NCBI GenBank assembly: GCA_025991245.1
Contig: BQMJ01000045.1
Coordinates: 144,054 to 208,053 of the forward strand
Length of the DNA stretch: 64,000 bases
Reading direction: 5' to 3'
Source: Galdieria partita
Taxonomy: Eukaryota > Rhodophyta > Bangiophyceae > Galdieriales > Galdieriaceae
Numbering within the stretch: the first letter of the stretch is position 1; each line of letters starts with the position of its first letter. Below, one piece after another: positions 60,191 through 64,000 of the stretch. The notes below the pieces were generated by a model. That model was not told the DNA's origin. It worked only from the letters and a program-made list of their open reading frames with translations, and ran no database searches. A program made the position numbers and the translations under genes.

Positions 60191-62425
60191 AGAAAGATTT
60201 CAGCAATTCAGTTTCAGTTCAACTATATTGGCATTATGAAACGGTATTGAAGAAAAGTTTATGCAATATATCAAAGGGGAAAAGGCAATTTTTGTATTAT
60301 AAGGGATACACTTATTTCTAAAGTTTATTAAAGGAACAACACAAATACCAATTTTACAAGGAAGCCATAGAATAATAAGCATATAAAGAAATAGAAACTT
60401 GAGAATACATTGAAGAATTTCCATATGTTCCTTACATCATCAGTACTTTGAACCTGTTCTCGTCCTGCAGTTATTTGTCGACCGTGTGAAACGAAGTAAA
60501 GAAGTTACAGCAAACTGCTCAGAGAGAAAAAAAATACAATACTTTTGATGAAACTAAATTTAGTAACTAAACCACATTGAAATACAGATGAAAAAAAATT
60601 TTTTTCTCATTGGAGGAAAAGTAGTACAAAGGAGGGACAATCCTTGAAAACTACAATGAAAGCAGTAAAAAACAAAGAAATGAAAATGTTAATAATGTCA
60701 GATTGCTTTACTGTTGCAACGGCTTGTTCACGTACATTACTCGCGCCTCACACTTATGACACCAGAAGGGTACCATTCAAACGAATCACTTAAATTCTCG
60801 AAACAACACAAAAGAAGCAAAAATTTGTGAACTCCAAAGAAAATCTGAACTAAATGAGGAATGTAACAACTAAGTCCAGTTTCCAATCCAAAACAAGTTT
60901 AAACAAATTTTAGCTTACAGGAAACCAACCTTGGTCAGAAGCACAACGAGCATAAAAAATAAAACAAGACGTAACTATTCTTTGGCAAAAAACATAAATA
61001 AGAAACCAGACATAAACACTTAACTCTGAACACTCCTACTTTGATACTACTAGAGTGCAATGAATCAAAAACTAGGTATTTCATGGCTAAAAGCAATAAA
61101 CATTATTCCCTTCTTTCTGTTTTATTATGCTTGATTAGGGTACAATTTCTAGTTAAATATGCATATTTACATAAAAGTTCAAATACTATAGGAAGGTATT
61201 AACACGGTCAATGAAGGTAAATTCATCCATTACCAGAAACCAAAAGGACTTTTTACGAAATACATTCGGCAAAAATAACAGATAAAGCGAAGTATCACAA
61301 TGTGAAAAAAAGAATATTTATTTACTGTACCACTCGTTCAATTAAGAACGAAGGTAATAATGCTAACAACAAGAAAAAGGAACCATTGAAGAAAAATGCT
61401 CACGATTTCGAAAAGGTTCACAATTTTGAATTACTGCGAAGCAACAGAGAAATTCCCTAACTAGAAAGGGCTTTGAATTAAAAATAGCATCCTAAAATTT
61501 TGCCTAAATACCCGTAGTAACCAAGAGATACAAACATACGCAGCAATAGCCCACAAGACAAGTCATTTGATTGCTGGCAAAAAAAGTAGCACAGTTTGAG
61601 AATTCATTATTTTTACGAAACTAAAATCGAAAGTAAAGGTCTTGATAGAACCAAATCGCTTTCTTTCCCAATGCAATGAGATGACCAAGACCTGGATAAA
61701 TGTTCAAATACGAATGGTCTAGTACAGGGCAATGGGAATTTTAATTATCAGGCTTACTAAGTTATATAACTTTTCTTATCAAAAAACAGATACCCTTGAA
61801 AGATATTAATAGGATGACTAAAAGAACATCCAACCAATATAGAAAATCAAAAATGTTCTACATTGGATGAATACGGCTTCAATAAAAAGAAAGAAAAAAG
61901 GTCGGTAATAAAAGATTTAATAATTTGCTGTAAATTTTGTCAATAATAAAGGAAGGTAATAAGGCTAAAATCAACCAAAAAAATTTTCCTTGAAGAAAAC
62001 CGCTTAAAATTTTTAATCAACGCAACACAACAGAGAAATGCCTGAACAAAAGAAAAACGATCACCAATTAAAGAGAAAATGGAAAAATTTTCTTCAGGGA
62101 TTCAAGTGTTCACGCAGTAAAACTCCAACGCATAAACGAAATGAAGACGACAACAAATGTCATATGGCCATTAAAAAAAATCTTAGAAAATTTTGATACC
62201 CAATTCATTTTACTAGAAGTAAATATAAAACGATTAATAGAATTAAAGGACTTTCTTCTCTGATCCATTCAATAAAAAAAGTGAATCGTAAAATTTGTGT
62301 AGCCTGGCAAAGAAGTGTATGCATTTTTTCTTTCTTATTCGAGTTTTACTGAGGTTTTACAATGCGGCCTAGTTATGGTTTACTATTAGGTCTTGGTAGG
62401 GAATACCTAAACGCAAAAAGGCCTC
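60191..62425 (+). repeat. subtelomeric tandem repeat, copy B
   Basis: Same anchors as copy A, shifted: AAAGATTTCAGCA at 60193, TCATTGGAGGAAAAGTAGTA at 60609, ACCAGAAGGGTACCATT near 60761, AAGTCATTT at 61560, TGTGTAGCCTGG near 62295. Its 3' end (62350-62405) reads GGTTTACTATTAGG then TTGGTAGGG, resembling the junction to the telomere in copy C. Confidence 0.8.
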
Positions 62426-63337
62426 AAAAAAATAGCATCTCAAAATTTTCCCTAAATTTCCAGATTTTCCCGTAATCAACAACAAATACAAAAATACGCA
62501 AAAATTGCCCAAGGCAAGTCATTTGATCGCTGGCAAAACAAGAAACACAGTTTTGAGAATTAATTACTTTCACCAGACTAAAAGCAAAAGTAAATGTCTT
62601 GGTAGAACCAATTCACTTTCTTTCTTTAATGCATTGTGATGACAGAAAACCCAATAAATCTTCAAATGAGGATGTTTTTGGAACAGGGCAATGGGAACTT
62701 CCTTATCAGGGTTTATTAAGTTTTATTGAGGTTTATTACTATTTGTATCCAAAGTCACATACTATAGAAAAATAATACCTGGATGAATAAAGGAACATTC
62801 ATCCATGATAAGAAAGCTCGAGGATCCTTTACACAATATATAGAGCTTTAACTAAGAACGAAGGAAAACGATGTGCAATAAAAGCTTTAATAATTTGCTT
62901 TAAAACTTGGTCAATAAAAGGCGACAATGTCAAAGTAACAGTTACTAGAAAAAAAATGCATTTAAGCAAATCAGTTAAAATTTTTAATCAACACAAACCA
63001 ACAGAAAAATACCTAAACGCCAAAGGACAACCACTGATTAAAAGTAAAATGCAACCATTTTCTTTACATTTCCAGTAATCTCGCAAGAAGACTCAAGTAC
63101 AAACATAACAAAACGAGCCAATAAAAGAAGTCAAAACGCCACCTTTTAAGTACTCATTATAAATTTGCTACAAAACTGAATACATTAGAAGCAACGGTAA
63201 AAAGCATGATAGAATTAAGCGGACCCTCGAATGCATAGATCAAAAAAAAAAATAATTGAATTGCAAAATATGTGTAGCCTGGCCGAAGGGAGTATTCATT
63301 TTTCCTTCTTATTCAGATTTTACTGAGGTTTTACGGT
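62426..63337 (+). repeat. subtelomeric repeat, short copy C (3' part only)
   Basis: About 0.9 kb, corresponding to the last 40 percent of the unit: AAGTCATTTGATCGCTGGC at 62519, the CAGGGCAATGGGAA block near 62685 and TGTGTAGCCTGGCCGAAGGG at 63270. Spacing from copy B is about 960-975, so the 5' part of this copy was deleted. It carries a telomere-like CAGGGTTTATTAAG inside (62697). Confidence 0.78.
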
Positions 63338-64000
63338 CTACTTGTGGTTTACTATTAGGTTTTATTAGGTTTTATCAAGGAATATTAGGGTTTATTAGGG
63401 TTTATTAGGGTTTATTAGGGTTTATTAGGGTTTATTTAGGGTTTATTTAGGGTTTATTTAGGGTTTATTAGGGTTTATTTAGGGTTTATTAGGGTTTATT
63501 TAGGGTTTATTAGGGTTTATTAGGGTTTATTAGGGTTTATTAGGGTTTATTAGGGTTTATTTAGGGTTTATTAGGGTTTATTAGGGTTTATTTAGGGTTT
63601 ATTAGGGTTTATTAGGGTTTATTAGGGTTTATTAGGGTTTATTTAGGGTTTATTTAGGGTTTATTAGGGTTTATTAGGGTTTATTTAGGGTTTATTTAGG
63701 GTTTATTAGGGTTTATTAGGGTTTATTAGGGTTTATTAGGGTTTATTTAGGGTTTATTTAGGGTTTATTTAGGGTTTATTTAGGGTTTATTAGGGTTTAT
63801 TAGGGTTTATTAGGGTTTATTTAGGGTTTATTAGGGTTTATTTAGGGTTTATTAGGGTTTATTTAGGGTTTATTTAGGGTTTATTTAGGGTTTATTAGGG
63901 TTTATTAGGGTTTATTTAGGGTTTATTAGGGTTTATTAGGGTTTATTTAGGGTTTATTAGGGTTTATTTAGGGTTTATTTAGGGTTTATTAGGGTTTATT
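63338..64000 (+). repeat. telomere, mixed TTTATTAGGG / TTTATTTAGGG array
   Basis: After a degenerate entry (63338-63390) the sequence is an uninterrupted head-to-tail array to the end of the window. Two units alternate irregularly: a 10-mer TTTATTAGGG and an 11-mer TTTATTTAGGG; I count about 58 units in 610 bp, a little over half of them the 10-mer. G-rich strand runs 5' to 3' toward the end, as in a right-hand chromosome end. Confidence 0.97.

Noticed and set aside
52400-63300. long A-rich stretches as retrotransposon poly-A tails
   Set aside because: A-richness is spread evenly over 11 kb, with no reverse transcriptase-like frames, terminal repeats or target duplications visible.

Overview
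The window looks like the right end of a chromosome from a thermo-acidophilic red alga of the Galdieria type. The signs are an AT-rich genome, very small introns (mostly 44-66 bp, GT-AG), genes packed tens of bases apart, eukaryotic nuclear proteins (SR splicing factor, eL43, MAP kinase, PIP kinase, WDR44, BLTP2/SABRE) and a sugar transporter of the kind Galdieria carries in many copies. The species is an inference. For every multi-exon gene given without a caveat I checked that the exon phases add up.

Layout. 0.1-8.1 kb: (S)-2-hydroxy-acid oxidase ending in a peroxisomal-type tripeptide, an XRCC2-like RAD51 paralogue, a small unknown gene, an SR protein with two zinc knuckles, an unknown gene only 15 bp away in the opposite direction, an Ebp1/PA2G4 homologue and a ribokinase. 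8.1-13 kb: a secreted acid-phosphatase-like phosphoesterase and, 1.4 kb further on, a decayed copy of it. 13-19.3 kb: MgtE/SLC41-type Mg transporter, MFS sugar transporter, a MAP kinase with a TGY activation loop, ribosomal protein eL43. 19.3-28.3 kb: WDR44-like WD40 protein head-to-head (20 bp) with an MDP1 phosphatase, an MFSD1-like transporter, two unknown membrane proteins and a large protein with two degenerate RNase III folds around two dsRNA-binding domains. 28.8-39.6 kb: a 12-exon phosphatidylinositol-phosphate kinase and a 2,433-residue bridge-like lipid-transfer protein (BLTP2/Hobbit/SABRE/Fmp27 family).

40.8-51.9 kb is a transition zone. It holds small unknown genes, a long stretch of broken minus-strand coding sequence (41.7-47.3 kb), and one large intact two-exon gene (47.4-50.0 kb). 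That gene combines a P-loop NTPase region with a restriction-endonuclease-like region and a basic, nuclear-signal-like patch, an architecture resembling the Crinkler/RHS-type effector proteins. It is my best candidate for an undescribed system.

52-63.38 kb is gene-poor subtelomere with strikingly A-rich plus strand, made of decayed tandem repeats of about 2.3 kb (two copies and a short third). 63.39-64.0 kb is the telomere itself, an irregular mix of two units, TTTATTAGGG and TTTATTTAGGG.

Functionally most of the window is housekeeping: lipid and phosphoinositide handling, transport, translation/splicing and DNA repair. The unusual material is concentrated next to the telomere.
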